From the NCBI RefSeq assembly GCF_030586465.1, contig NZ_JAUQYP010000001.1, positions 2,569,946 through 2,633,945 on the forward strand: a stretch of DNA of 64,000 nucleotides, given 5' to 3'. Below the pieces are notes generated by a model, which had not been told where the DNA came from, did not search any database, and saw only the letters and a list, made by a program, of their open reading frames with translations. Source of the DNA: Actinotalea lenta. GTDB taxonomy: Bacteria > Actinomycetota > Actinomycetes > Actinomycetales > Cellulomonadaceae. The number at the start of each line of letters is the position of its first letter. Position 1 is the stretch's first letter. A program made the position numbers and the translations under genes. Below, one piece after another: positions 46,566 through 54,325 of the stretch.

Positions 46566-46709
46566 ATGGCGATCATGAACGATGAGACCCGGTGGCGGAC
46601 GGCAGTCCCCGTGATGGTGTCGCTCCTGATGCTCGCAGGGCTCGGACTGGTCGTGGTGCGGCTGGTGCGCGCGGCCGTCGACCTCATGCCGGTGCTGCTC
46701 GCGTCGTGA
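46566..46709 (+). CDS. Small single-pass membrane protein, 47 residues
   Basis: A short frame from ATG 46566 encodes 47 residues: a charged N-terminus (MNDETRWR), one hydrophobic helix (about residues 14-34) and a mildly hydrophobic end. GAGGGG at 46553-46558 is well spaced as a ribosome-binding site. It stands alone in the 333-base gap between the histidine kinase and the STAS gene, both on the same strand. Function unknown; too short to name a family. Confidence 0.55.
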   Translation: MAIMNDETRWRTAVPVMVSLLMLAGLGLVVVRLVRAAVDLMPVLLAS

Positions 46710-46805
46710 CGTCCGGCACGCCGCAGGCCACGTGACCTTCGTCGGTGGGCCCGAGCCGGAAGTCGGCCGAGGCTGCGAGTGTCCGGCCGTCGAGAGGAGC
46801 TCGCG

Positions 46806-47117
46806 ATGACGTCCGTGCCGGCCGCAGTCCGCACCGAAGGCCCCACCCGGATCCACCTCATCGCACGGCTCGACGGGACCGACGCGCACGTCACGCTGGC
46901 CGGCACGCTGGACCGCCGTGCGACCGAGCAGTGTCGTCGCCTGGTGGAGGACCTGCTGCGCCGCCGGGTGACCCGGATCTTCCTCGACCTGCGGATGGCC
47001 GGCATCACCCGCGAGTCCACGGCGTTGCTCACCCTGATGCGCCGGCAGTCCCGGCGCCGGGGCGCCGAGGTCTACGTGTCCGCTACACCGGCGAGGCTGC
47101 GCGCCCCCGGAGCGTGA
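46806..47117 (+). CDS. STAS-domain protein (anti-sigma factor antagonist-like)
   Basis: A 103-residue single STAS domain: RIHLIARLDGTDAHVTLAGTLDR forms the first strands (here in two parts), RIFLDLRMAGITRESTALLTL is the conserved strand-turn-helix with the Ser/Thr region that is phosphorylated in SpoIIAA-like antagonists. ATG 46806 with GAGGAG. It may link to partner-switching control, but no anti-sigma kinase is nearby. The stop lies inside the left arm of a long hairpin. Confidence 0.72.
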   Translation: MTSVPAAVRTEGPTRIHLIARLDGTDAHVTLAGTLDRRATEQCRRLVEDLLRRRVTRIFLDLRMAGITRESTALLTLMRRQSRRRGAEVYVSATPARLRAPGA

Positions 47118-47162
47118 TCCAGGAATTCGTGCTCGACGAGCGAGCACGAATTTCTTGATCAC
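47114..47162. terminator. Very long 22-bp hairpin after the STAS gene
   Basis: Two 22-base arms (47114-47135 and 47141-47162) pair at 20 of 22 positions, one of the two exceptions being a G-U wobble, around a 5-base loop. It starts within the STAS stop codon and stands before the convergent DedA gene. The arms are AT-richer than the surroundings. Probably a bidirectional terminator. Confidence 0.65.
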
Positions 47163-47194
47163 CCTGGTGGGGGGCGTGCCGGCAGCCCGTGGGA

Positions 47195-47818
47195 TCAGCT
47201 CGGGTGGCGGGCGCGGCGCCACTCGACCGCCACGGGGATCAGGGAGAGCACCACGACGAGCGCGATGATCGGCAGCAGGTATGTGTCGATGGACGGGATC
47301 TGACCGCCCAGGACGTAGCCGGCCACGGTGACGCCGGCCGTCCAGGCCAGCCCTCCGACCATCTGCCAGGCCGTGAAGACCGAGGTCCGGACCCCCACCA
47401 CCCCGGCGAGCGGGTTCAGCACGGTCCTGACCAGCGGGATGAAGCGAGCCAGGACGATGGCGCGAGCCTTCCCGTACCGGTCCAAGGCCCGGTGCGCGCG
47501 GCGCACGGCGTCCTGGAGCCGGGGCCGGTCGGGCCGGTCCAGCATCCTCGGTCCCCCGACGCGCCCGAGGAGGTACCCCGTCTGCGCACCCGCCAGCGCT
47601 CCGAGCGCGGCTGCCACGAGGACCCCGGCCAGGGGCAGGTGCGCGGCGGCGCTCGCGGGTGTCGCCGCGAGGATCCCCGCCGTGAAGAGCAGAGAGTCAC
47701 CCGGCAGGAAGAACCCCACGAGCAGGCCCGTCTCGGCGAAGAGCACGACCGCGATGCCGATCAGGCCGAAGGCGGTCAGCAGGCTCGACGGGTCCAGCAC
47801 GTTCAGCGCGGTGTGCAC
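47195..47818 (-). CDS. DedA family membrane protein (first copy)
   Basis: A 207-residue membrane protein of the DedA/SNARE-associated family, implicated in lipid flipping and membrane homeostasis. Motifs: FAETGLLVGFFLPGDSLLFTAG, GYLLGRVGG, and the re-entrant ARFIPLVRTVLNPLAGVVGV (broken here at ARFIPLVRT). The GTG 47818 follows GGAGGAG; the longer upstream frame lacks a site. A second DedA is at 48971. The NmrA-like gene lies 120 bases upstream on the same strand. Confidence 0.9.
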   Translation of the reverse strand: MHTALNVLDPSSLLTAFGLIGIAVVLFAETGLLVGFFLPGDSLLFTAGILAATPASAAAHLPLAGVLVAAALGALAGAQTGYLLGRVGGPRMLDRPDRPRLQDAVRRAHRALDRYGKARAIVLARFIPLVRTVLNPLAGVVGVRTSVFTAWQMVGGLAWTAGVTVAGYVLGGQIPSIDTYLLPIIALVVVLSLIPVAVEWRRARHPS

Positions 47819-47938
47819 CGGGGCATCTCCTCCAGGCTCGGTCGTCCGCGTGGACCGCGGCGTACGACCAGTCTGGACACGTGAACCTGGGAAGAACCTG
47901 GACGCGATGCTCCCCGCGTCGCCGATCGGGCGCGACAC

Positions 47939-48745
47939 TCATACCGGCTGGCCGACCGCGAGCTGGGCCCGGTGCCGGGGCACCCGGCCGTCGTCCCGCA
48001 CGACCCGGAGGTCGGCCAGCCACCGGTCGAACGTCGTGGGACAGATCCGCGCGTCGTCGCTGGGCAGCATCGCGTCCCCGGCCAGCTCCGCGCCGAAGAC
48101 CCCGCGCCATGTCGGCGCCAGCTCGAGCGGACGGCCGAGGACCCCCAGGGTCCGGCGGGCCATGTCGACCAGGTCCTCCGTGCGCGGCCCGGCGACCTCT
48201 CGCACGGCTCGCAGCGGGCGCCCGACCGCGACCTCGACCAGCACGTCGACGAGATCCGCCGGCGCGATCGGCTGCAGCAGCAGCGGCGGGACCTCAGCGA
48301 TCCCCCCACGTGCCAGCCGGGTGGCGAGCATCGCAGGGAAGTCGTGCAGCTGTGCCGACCGCAGCACGGTCGACGGAACGTCCTTGGCGCTCACCAGGCG
48401 CTCCTGGATGCGCTTGCCCGCGTAATGGGGCACGTGCCGCCCGTGGTCCAGTCCCAGTGCGGAGAGCACGACGTGGTGGCGCACCCCGACTCGGCGCTCG
48501 GCCGCGAGCAGGGTCCGGGTCGCCGCCGCGAAGAACTCGACAGCCTCGTCCTCCTGCCGGGACGGCGCGTTGATCACGTCGATCACGGCGTCGACCCCAT
48601 TCAGCGCCGCGTCGAGGCCCTCGCCGGTGAGCACGTCGGCCCCGAGGGCCCTGCTGATCCGCACAGGCTCGTGGCCGGCCCGCTCCACCGCCGGGCACAG
48701 CTGGCGCCCGATCCTGCCCGTCGCCCCGACGACCGCTATACGCAT
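47939..48745 (-). CDS. NmrA-like NAD(P)-binding protein (atypical SDR)
   Basis: A 268-residue Rossmann protein: AVVGATGRIGRQL binds the dinucleotide, DAVIDVINAP follows, and HHVVLSALGLD and GKRIQERLV resemble NmrA/NAD-dependent dehydratase-like proteins that often act as redox sensors or on quinones. No catalytic Tyr-x-x-x-Lys is evident, as is usual for this atypical group. Flanked by two DedA genes. Substrate unknown. Confidence 0.85.
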   Translation of the reverse strand: MRIAVVGATGRIGRQLCPAVERAGHEPVRISRALGADVLTGEGLDAALNGVDAVIDVINAPSRQEDEAVEFFAAATRTLLAAERRVGVRHHVVLSALGLDHGRHVPHYAGKRIQERLVSAKDVPSTVLRSAQLHDFPAMLATRLARGGIAEVPPLLLQPIAPADLVDVLVEVAVGRPLRAVREVAGPRTEDLVDMARRTLGVLGRPLELAPTWRGVFGAELAGDAMLPSDDARICPTTFDRWLADLRVVRDDGRVPRHRAQLAVGQPV

Positions 48746-48970
48746 GGCGTGCTCCGGTCCACAGACGCTTCGCCCGGAAGCGGACGCCCCCGGCCGACCT
48801 CACCACCAGACTACGAGCCTGCCACTGCCGTTGCCCGGGGGTCGGAGCACCGGAAAGACACCGGGGCACGGACCGGGAGACGCCGTGCAGGTGCCGTCCA
48901 GGACCTGTCCAGGTTCGTGGCGCACGCTGGACCTCGGCCGCATGTCCCCTCGGGGCAAGGGAGGACGGAC

Positions 48971-49591
48971 ATGGCTGGACTTGCCGCGCGGGTCGCGGCA
49001 GTGCTCTCCGCGCTGCACGGCTGGCCCGTGTACCTGGTGATCGGGGTGCTCGCGTTCGGCGAGTCGGCCGTCTTCGTGGGCCTCGTACTGCCCGGGGAGA
49101 CGAGCCTGGTGCTGGGCGGTGTGCTCGCGGCCCGCGGCAACCTGCACCTCGCCGTCCTGATGGCGGTCGGGGTCGTCGCGGCCGTTGCGGGCGACCAGGT
49201 CGGCTACGCCGTCGGGCGCTCGATGGGCCCCGGGCTGCGCCGCAGCCGGTGGGGTCGATGGATCGGGGACCGCCGGTGGGACCGTGCCGAGGCGGCACTG
49301 GACCGGCATGGACCGGCCACCGTGCTGCTGGGGCGGTTCGCAGCGGTGCTCCGCGCCCTCGTCCCGGCCCTCGCCGGGGCGGGGCGGATGCCCTACCGCC
49401 GCTTCCTGCCCGCCAACGCGGCGGGCGGGACCGCCTGGGTCCTCGCGGCCACCGGCGTGGGCTACGTCGCCGGGGCCTCCTGGCGGAGCGCGGAGACCCT
49501 GCTGGGCACGTGGGGCGCGGTGGTCGCCGCGGTGGCGCTGGGCGCCGCTGCGATCGCCGCCGTCCGGCGCCGGCACCGACGCAAGAACTGA
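48971..49591 (+). CDS. DedA family membrane protein (second copy)
   Basis: A 206-residue DedA protein with FGESAVFVGLVLPGETSLVLGG, GDQVGYAVGRSMG and GRFAAVLRALVPALAGAG, the typical re-entrant loop motifs, and a basic C-terminus. ATG 48971 with GGGAGGAC upstream. Divergent from the NmrA-like gene, with a 225-base gap in which I see no gene. Only moderately similar to the copy at 47195, so not a recent duplicate. Confidence 0.9.
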   Translation: MAGLAARVAAVLSALHGWPVYLVIGVLAFGESAVFVGLVLPGETSLVLGGVLAARGNLHLAVLMAVGVVAAVAGDQVGYAVGRSMGPGLRRSRWGRWIGDRRWDRAEAALDRHGPATVLLGRFAAVLRALVPALAGAGRMPYRRFLPANAAGGTAWVLAATGVGYVAGASWRSAETLLGTWGAVVAAVALGAAAIAAVRRRHRRKN

Positions 49592-49719
49592 GCGCACGCA
49601 CCGCGCTCACCTCTGTCAGCGCTTGCACAGGTGGACGAACCGTGATGCCGTCGAAAAGGACGGACCCCGGGGTCGACCGGGCCTGTGGGGGCACATCCTC
49701 TCGAAAGAGGAGGTCGCAC

Positions 49720-50466
49720 ATGAATTGGGTCGTGACATCAAGCACCTTCCTGGCGGCCGCGATCGAGGTCATCGAGATGGTCGCGATCGTGGTCGCCGTC
49801 GGGGTGTCCCGATCGTGGAAGTGGTCGCTGTTCGGCGCTGCAGGCGGCGTGGTGGTGCTCGCGGCCCTGGTCGCCATCCTGGGCACCGCGCTGCAGCACG
49901 TGGCGTTGGACCCGCTGCGGCTGATCGTCGGCGCACTGCTGCTGGTCTTCGGGCTGCAGTGGTTGCGCAAGGGCGCCAGTCAGGTCGCACGGATGGGGTG
50001 GTCGTCCGGCATCGGCGACCAATCGGTCGACGACTCGCCGGCCGGCGAAGGCGTCGACTGGACGTCCGTGGTGCTGTCCTTCAAGGGCGTCTCTCTCGAG
50101 GGCCTGGAGGTTTCGGTCATCGTCGTGGCGTTCGGGAGCGCGGGGGGCAACCTCGGCTCGGCCATCATCGGTGCCGCCGCGGCCCTCGTCGTGGTCGGCG
50201 CGCTGGGCGGCGCGACGTACAAGGCCGTGGCCCGCATCCCGCGCCGCGCACTTCAGCTCTTCGTCGGCGCGCTGCTGTCCACGTTCGGGACGTTCTGGGC
50301 CAACGAGGGACTGGGCGTGTCCTGGCCCGGTGAGGACTGGTCCCTGCTCGGGGTGCTGGCCGTCTACGTCCTGTTCGCCCTGTCGCTGACGAAGATCGTC
50401 CGCGGGTGGCAGGCCCATCCTGAGCAGTCCGACGACCGCGAGCTGGCCACGGAGGGGGCACGATGA
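49720..50466 (+). CDS. Multi-pass membrane protein (COG4280-like), unknown function
   Basis: A 248-residue membrane protein with about six helices in two pseudo-repeated halves, each starting with an acidic motif: AAIEVIEMVAIVVAVG and GVSLEGLEVSVIVVAFG. Paired Glu-rich helices of this kind are seen in cation-transport families, but no function is established for this one. ATG 49720 with AGAGGAGG, part of which lies in a small CCTCT-CGAA-AGAGG hairpin. Stop overlaps the next gene (ATGA). Confidence 0.8.
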   Translation: MNWVVTSSTFLAAAIEVIEMVAIVVAVGVSRSWKWSLFGAAGGVVVLAALVAILGTALQHVALDPLRLIVGALLLVFGLQWLRKGASQVARMGWSSGIGDQSVDDSPAGEGVDWTSVVLSFKGVSLEGLEVSVIVVAFGSAGGNLGSAIIGAAAALVVVGALGGATYKAVARIPRRALQLFVGALLSTFGTFWANEGLGVSWPGEDWSLLGVLAVYVLFALSLTKIVRGWQAHPEQSDDRELATEGAR

Positions 50467-50687
50467 ACGCGATCTGGCGCGGAATCAAGGCGTTCGGCTC
50501 GTTCTGGGCCGACTTCATCTTCGGCGACGACTGGACCGTGGCGCTGGCCGTCGGCCTGGCGCTGCTGGCCACGTGGGGCCTGCTGGTCCTCGGCGTGCCG
50601 GCGTGGTGGTTGCTTCCGGTCGTGGTGATCGGCATCACCTTGCTGAGCCTCTACCGGAGCCAGCACGACGCACCTCCCCCGGGCTGA
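50463..50687 (+). CDS. Small two-helix membrane protein
   Basis: A 74-residue protein with an amphipathic N-terminal stretch (WRGIKAFGSFWADFIFGDDW) and two hydrophobic helices. Its ATG overlaps the stop of the COG4280-like gene, so the two are translated together and likely form one membrane assembly. I do not recognise the family. A CCCCGG/CCGGGG hairpin at 50701-50720 may end the transcript. Confidence 0.7.
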   Translation: MNAIWRGIKAFGSFWADFIFGDDWTVALAVGLALLATWGLLVLGVPAWWLLPVVVIGITLLSLYRSQHDAPPPG

Positions 50688-50782
50688 CCCATCCGCCCCG
50701 CCCCGGGCTGCGAACCGGGGTGGGTGGTGCGGTCGACAGCACCGAGCCGCCCCGGCAGGCTCAGCGGTGACGGAGGGCGCAC

Positions 50783-52354
50783 ATGACGGACCGACAGCCG
50801 GATCGGACGCGGCGGCGGGTGACCGCGGCCGCGTCCGGCGTGCTCGCGGCGGGGGCGATGTTCGGGGTCGCGCACCTCGGGGCAGCGCTGCTCGACCCGC
50901 CGGCCAGCCCGTTCTCGTCGCTGGGCGACGCCTTCATCGACCTCACGCCGGAGTGGCTCAAGGAGCTCGCGATCTCCTGGTTCGGGACCAACGACAAGCG
51001 CGCCCTGCTCGTCGGGATGGTCATGGTGATCGTGATCGCCGCTGCAGGTCTGGGCATCCTGGCGCTGCGTCGGCTGCGCGTCGCCCAGGGACTCGTGCTG
51101 GCACTCGGCCTGGTCACCGGTGCCGCGGCGACGTCTCGGCCCCAGACCGGGTCGCTCGCGCTGCTGCCCAGCCTGATCGGCGCAGCGCTCGGCGCCCTGG
51201 CGCTCGGGTGGCTCGTGGTGCGGATCCCGGCCGGAGCCGGCTCCGACCCGCAGCCCGGCCCCGCTCCCCAGGCGCCGCCGAGGGAGCAGAGCCGCCGGTC
51301 CTTCCTGGGCGCTGCCGCGGCGACCGGCGTCGTGGCCGTGCTCGGGGCGGTGGTCGGCACGCTGGCGGCCGGCGCGCGCAGCACGGCTGCTGCTGTGCGC
51401 ACACTCGTTCTCCCGAAGGCCGGTACGCCCGCCCCTCCGGTCCCCGCCGACGCCCAGTCACCCGTTCCGGGTGTGGTCGACGTCGTCACACCCAACCGGA
51501 CCTTCTACCGGATCGACACCGCCTTCGCGGTGCCCCAGGTCTCCCCGGACGCGTGGCAGCTGCGCGTGCACGGGATGGTCGACCGCGAGGTCACCCTGAC
51601 CTTCGACGACCTGCTGTCCGCCGACCTCGTCGAGGCCTACGTGACGTTGACCTGCGTGTCGAACCCGATCGGCGGCGACCTGGCCGGCAACGCGAGATGG
51701 CTGGGTCTGCCGGTGCGTCAGGTACTCGCCCAGGCGGGACCGCGCGGGGACGCCGACATGGTGCTGTCGCGCAGCGCGGACGGTTTCACCGCCTCGACAC
51801 CGCTCGAGGCGCTCACCGACGACCGCGCCGCTCTGCTCGCGATCGGCATGAACGGGTCCCCCCTCCCCGCCGAGCACGGGTTCCCGGTGCGCATGGTCGT
51901 GCCCGGCCTGTACGGCTACGTCTCGGCCACCAAATGGCTCGTCGACCTCGAGGTCACGCGGTTCGCGGACGCCCAGGCGTACTGGACCGTGCGCGGGTGG
52001 GCACCACGCGGACCGGTCAAGACGGCATCCCGGATCGAGGTGCCGCGCCAGGGGGCGTCCGTGCCCGCGGGCACGGTCGCCGTCGGCGGTACTGCGTGGG
52101 CCCAGCACACCGGGATCGCGAAGGTCGAGGTGCAGGTGGACGACGGCCCCTGGCACGAAGCCGTGCTGGCCGGCGAGATCTCGATCGACACGTGGCGACA
52201 GTGGTCCTGGCGGTGGGAGGGTGCGACGTCCGGTCAGCACACCCTCCGGGTCCGGGCCACGGACGCCGACGGCGTCACCCAGCCCGGCACGCCCAGTGCA
52301 CCGTTCCCGTCCGGCGCGACCGGCTGGGACGAGGTGACCGTGCGCGTCGGGTGA
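50783..52354 (+). CDS. Membrane-anchored molybdopterin oxidoreductase (sulfite oxidase-like)
   Basis: A 523-residue protein: five or so N-terminal helices (residues ~10-150), a linker, another helix preceded by RRSFLGAAA (twin-arginine-like), then a sulfite-oxidase-type Moco domain with RIDTAFAVPQV, LRVHGMVDREVTLTFDDLL, and Cys291 in TLTCVSNPIGG, the predicted molybdenum ligand. A C-terminal Mo-co dimerisation-like Ig domain follows. Electron acceptor and substrate are unknown. Moco synthesis and molybdate uptake genes lie 3-9 kb downstream. Confidence 0.88.
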   Translation: MTDRQPDRTRRRVTAAASGVLAAGAMFGVAHLGAALLDPPASPFSSLGDAFIDLTPEWLKELAISWFGTNDKRALLVGMVMVIVIAAAGLGILALRRLRVAQGLVLALGLVTGAAATSRPQTGSLALLPSLIGAALGALALGWLVVRIPAGAGSDPQPGPAPQAPPREQSRRSFLGAAAATGVVAVLGAVVGTLAAGARSTAAAVRTLVLPKAGTPAPPVPADAQSPVPGVVDVVTPNRTFYRIDTAFAVPQVSPDAWQLRVHGMVDREVTLTFDDLLSADLVEAYVTLTCVSNPIGGDLAGNARWLGLPVRQVLAQAGPRGDADMVLSRSADGFTASTPLEALTDDRAALLAIGMNGSPLPAEHGFPVRMVVPGLYGYVSATKWLVDLEVTRFADAQAYWTVRGWAPRGPVKTASRIEVPRQGASVPAGTVAVGGTAWAQHTGIAKVEVQVDDGPWHEAVLAGEISIDTWRQWSWRWEGATSGQHTLRVRATDADGVTQPGTPSAPFPSGATGWDEVTVRVG

Positions 52355-52436
52355 CAGCTCCCCGAGATGCCCGGGCGGCGCCATCTCCTTACCATCCCGC
52401 CATGACTGCGTACGCCCGGAGGGTCGTGCCCGGAGC

Positions 52437-53465
52437 ATGACGCTGGCGTGGGACCCGACGACTCCTCCCCCCGTCGGGCCGATGTCCATGACCGGCCCGA
52501 TGTGGATGCCCACCCGATCCCCGACGTTCGGGCGGATGATCGCGTGGCACCCGCAGCCGATCCCGCTCTTGCCGGCCCTCGCGGTCGGGCTGCTGGCGGC
52601 GTACCTGGTAGGGACCGCCGTCCTGCACCGGCGCGGCGTGCGCTGGCCGGTGCACCGCACCGTGTGGTGGGTGGCCGGGGTCGCGACCCTCCTCGCGGTC
52701 ACCGGGACCGGGGTGGACGGCTACGGCATGGAGCTGTTCAGCGTGCACATGGTGCAGCACATGGTGCTCAACATGCTCACGCCGGTGCTCCTGGTGCTCG
52801 GAGCACCGATCACCCTGTTGCTGCGTGCCCTGCCCTCGGCGGGCGCGGCAGGCCGGGTGCGCCGGGGCCTGCTCAGACTCATGCACTCGCGGTTCCTCAC
52901 CGCCCTGACCCACCCGATGGTCACGTTCGTGCTGTTCATCACGAGCCTGTACGGCTTGTACTTCACGCCGGTGTTCGACTGGCTGATGAGCACGTGGTGG
53001 GGCCACAACCTGATGCTCGTGCACTTCCTCGTCGTCGGGTTCCTGTACTTCTGGAGCCTGCTGGGGGTGGACCCGAACCCGCGACTGTCGCGACGCGGAC
53101 CTCGGTCACTGCCGAGCCCGATGGTCTCGGTCATGGAGATCGGGGCGACCGCCCCGTTCCACGCCTTCTTCGGCGTCGCCGTGATGATGTCCACCACCCT
53201 GCTGGTGCGCTTCTACGCGCACCCGATGCCCGGCTGGGGTGTGAGCGCCCTCGCCGACCAGGCGTCCGGCGGCGGCATCGCGTGGGCGTTCACCGAGATC
53301 CCGACCCTGCTCGTCCTCGGTGCCCTGCTCGCGACGTGGCAACGCTCGGACGAGCGCCGCAACCGCGCAGCCGAACGCCGGTGGAAGCGCGGCGAGGACA
53401 CCGACCTCGAGCGCTACAACGCCTACCTGCAGGCCCTGGCGCGCGCCGACCAGGAGCGCGCATGA
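52437..53465 (+). CDS. Cytochrome c oxidase assembly factor CtaG (caa3 type)
   Basis: A 342-residue membrane protein of the Caa3_CtaG family with about seven helices: MVQHMVLNMLTPVLLVLGAP, a HPMVTFVLF helix, MLVHFLVVGFLYFWSLLGVDP, and a histidine in FYAHPMPGWG. It has a Met-rich N-terminus (PMSMTGPMWMPT), a possible copper-handling segment. ATG at 52437; other Met codons follow closely. Its stop overlaps the ccdA start (ATGA), beginning a three-gene coupled operon. Confidence 0.9.
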   Translation: MTLAWDPTTPPPVGPMSMTGPMWMPTRSPTFGRMIAWHPQPIPLLPALAVGLLAAYLVGTAVLHRRGVRWPVHRTVWWVAGVATLLAVTGTGVDGYGMELFSVHMVQHMVLNMLTPVLLVLGAPITLLLRALPSAGAAGRVRRGLLRLMHSRFLTALTHPMVTFVLFITSLYGLYFTPVFDWLMSTWWGHNLMLVHFLVVGFLYFWSLLGVDPNPRLSRRGPRSLPSPMVSVMEIGATAPFHAFFGVAVMMSTTLLVRFYAHPMPGWGVSALADQASGGGIAWAFTEIPTLLVLGALLATWQRSDERRNRAAERRWKRGEDTDLERYNAYLQALARADQERA

Positions 53466-54325
53466 CCGGCCCGGGCACGAGCCTCGTGGTGTACGCCTTC
53501 TCCCTGGGGCTGGTCGCGGCGGTCAACCCCTGCGGCCTGCCCATGCTGCCGGCCTACCTCGCGCTGTTCACCGGGGGAGCGAACGGCGGGTACGGGGCGC
53601 GTGTCGCGCGGAGCCTGCTGGCCGGGGGCGGAGTGACCGCGGGGTTCGTGGTCGTCTTCGGGGCGGTCGGCGTGCTGGTCAGCAGCGGTGTGCGGCTGGT
53701 CGGCCCGTGGCTGCCGTGGGTGATGGTGCTACTGGCGGCCGGCATGCTGGTCGGCGGGGTCCTGACCCTCGCCGGTCGGGCGCCGAGCCTGCGGCTGCCG
53801 CTGCCGGGCTTCCGCCCGAGCCGTTCCGCCGCGGCGATGCTGGCCTACGGGGTGGCGTATGCGCTGGGCTCCCTGAGCTGCTCGCTACCGCTGTTCCTGG
53901 CCGCCGTGGGGTCCTCGTTCACCGGCGGGGGGGCGTGGGCCGGTTCGGCGACCTTCCTGGCCTACGCGCTGGGCATGGGCCTGTTCATCACGGCCGCCTC
54001 GGTGGCCACGGCGACCATCGGTGCCACGGCGGTGCGGCGCGTGCGGCCCGTGTCGCGCTGGGTGCCCCGCGTCTCCGGCCTCGTGCTCGCCGGCTCCGGT
54101 GCCTACCTCCTGTACTACTGGGTGCACGACCTTCGCGACCCCACGGGTGCCACCCCCGCCCTCGTGAGCCGCGTCCAGGTCTGGCTCACGAGCACGGTCG
54201 GAGCCGACCCCGCCCGCTCGGCGCTCGTCCTCGGCGTGGTGGTGCTGGCCGGGTTCGCCGTGGTGGTGCGCCGCACCCTGCGAGCACCCGCGGGCGACGA
54301 CGAGAGAGGTGACCCGACCCCGTGA
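53462..54325 (+). CDS. ccdA: CcdA-type thiol-disulfide transporter
   Basis: A 287-residue membrane protein moving reducing equivalents across the membrane to extracytoplasmic thiol proteins. Motif VNPCGLPMLPAYLALF in the first helix and LSCSLPLFL in the fourth supply the redox Cys pair; about seven helices. ATG 53462 overlaps the ctaG stop, and its stop overlaps the next start (GTGA). It presumably reduces the fused Sco1-TlpA protein encoded next. Confidence 0.92.
   Translation: MTGPGTSLVVYAFSLGLVAAVNPCGLPMLPAYLALFTGGANGGYGARVARSLLAGGGVTAGFVVVFGAVGVLVSSGVRLVGPWLPWVMVLLAAGMLVGGVLTLAGRAPSLRLPLPGFRPSRSAAAMLAYGVAYALGSLSCSLPLFLAAVGSSFTGGGAWAGSATFLAYALGMGLFITAASVATATIGATAVRRVRPVSRWVPRVSGLVLAGSGAYLLYYWVHDLRDPTGATPALVSRVQVWLTSTVGADPARSALVLGVVVLAGFAVVVRRTLRAPAGDDERGDPTP

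Noticed and set aside
46745-47158. A 137-codon plus-strand frame overlapping the STAS gene
   Set aside because: Translation is Pro/Arg/His-rich without any recognisable fold and runs into the long hairpin; the STAS frame is clearly the coding one.
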